The notes under the pieces are model-generated. The model was not told the origin of the DNA, made no database searches, and was given only the letters and a program-made list of their open reading frames with translations. Made by a program: the position numbers and the translations under genes. A stretch of DNA of 6,724 nucleotides, taken from the NCBI GenBank assembly GCA_002683735.1, contig NYTZ01000080.1, positions 9,440 to 16,163 on the forward strand. The letters run 5' to 3'. Below are positions 6,383-6,724 of this stretch, one piece after another (the stretch's first letter is position 1; the number at the start of each line of letters is the position of its first letter). The stretch comes from Flavobacteriales bacterium. GTDB taxonomy: Bacteria; Bacteroidota; Bacteroidia; Flavobacteriales; UA16.

Positions 6383-6724
6383 TCAGTCGAGCTTGAGGAC
6401 GGCGAGGAACGCTTCCTGCGGCACCTCGACGGAGCCGACCTGGCGCATGCGCTTCTTGCCCTTCTTCTGCTTCTCGAGCAGCTTCCGCTTCCGCGTGATG
6501 TCACCCCCGTAGCACTTCGCCGTCACGTCCTTCCGGACCGGCTTGATGGTTTCGCGGGCAATGATCTTGGCGCCGATGGCCGCCTGCAAGGCGATCATGA
6601 ATTGTTGACGCGGAATCAGCTCTTTGAGCTTCGCACAGATCTTCTTGCCCAGTTCAAACGCGTTGGAACGGTGGACCAAAGCGGACAGGGCGTCCACCTG
6701 GTCGCCGTTGATGAGGATGTCCAG
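6383..6724 (-). CDS. lepA: Elongation factor 4 (LepA), C-terminal fragment cut by window edge
   Basis: C-terminal 113 residues of the ribosome-associated translational GTPase EF4/LepA; the GTPase domain and most of the protein lie beyond the right edge. Reading leftward from 6724, the frame opens with [16 protein letters not shown], the start of the LepA-specific C-terminal domain. It continues with [36 protein letters not shown] and [20 protein letters not shown], and ends [14 protein letters not shown]. These lysine-rich blocks are near-invariant in LepA and contact rRNA and tRNA. The stop is TGA at 6385-6383. A GTG at 6697 could be read as a start but is simply an internal valine, because the frame stays open and recognisable to the window edge. 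The gene converges on rlmN with 9 bases between stops. Confidence 0.97.
   Translation of the reverse strand: MDILINGDQVDALSALVHRSNAFELGKKICAKLKELIPRQQFMIALQAAIGAKIIARETIKPVRKDVTAKCYGGDITRKRKLLEKQKKGKKRMRQVGSVEVPQEAFLAVLKLD

Noticed and set aside
6374..6390. TCGAC/GTCGA stem between rlmN and lepA as a bidirectional terminator
   Set aside because: The stem is only 5 pairs with a 7-base loop and has no T run on either side, so it is too weak to annotate as a terminator on its own.
1..6724. A mobile element, CRISPR array, defence system or RNA gene hidden in the window
   Set aside because: Coding genes fill almost all of the sequence. The gaps are short (86, 106, 34 and 9 bases), and I saw no repeats, terminal inverted repeats, tRNA-like cloverleaf or transposase motifs.

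Overview
The window is a G+C-rich stretch of chromosomal housekeeping DNA. It most likely comes from a member of the Bacteroidota, and within that phylum from one with unusually high G+C. Three things point there: the LysRS block after motif 2 (YVAYQDYHWMM) resembles Bacteroidota LysRS as I remember them; the start codons lack convincing Shine-Dalgarno sequences (one weak exception upstream of the isomerase gene); and boxes close to the Bacteroidota -7 promoter element TAnnTTTG lie just upstream of the transcription-unit starts. The assignment to phylum is an inference from these traits, and I do not assign a genus.

Layout: (1) 1-1412, minus strand: lysyl-tRNA synthetase lysS, running off the left edge and lacking its last few dozen residues. 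(2) 1413-1498: a short divergent promoter region with one -7-like box on each strand. (3) 1499-4385, plus strand: a tightly packed three-gene operon of a bifunctional phosphoglucose/phosphomannose isomerase, lipB (octanoyltransferase) and a membrane-anchored serine hydrolase of the beta-lactamase/transpeptidase-like fold. Both junctions are 4-base ATGA overlaps. (4) 4386-4491: an AT-richer regulatory gap with a set of CTTG/CAAG half-sites. (5) 4492-5277, plus strand: a LytTR-type response regulator with no sensor kinase beside it. (6) 5312-6373, plus strand: rlmN, the radical-SAM 23S rRNA/tRNA methyltransferase, with a promoter-like box so close to the ATG that its mRNA may be nearly leaderless. 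(7) 6383-6724, minus strand: the C-terminal end of lepA (EF4), converging on rlmN and running off the right edge.

Functionally most genes serve translation (LysRS, RlmN, LepA) or central and cofactor metabolism (hexose-phosphate isomerisation, lipoate assembly). The less predictable parts are the serine hydrolase coupled to lipB and the orphan LytTR regulator. I see no mobile element, CRISPR array, tRNA/rRNA gene, toxin-antitoxin pair or defence cassette, and no strong evidence for a new multi-gene system. The items most worth checking are the half-site cluster upstream of the regulator, the hairpins sitting on stop codons at the ends of transcription units, and the role of the serine hydrolase.
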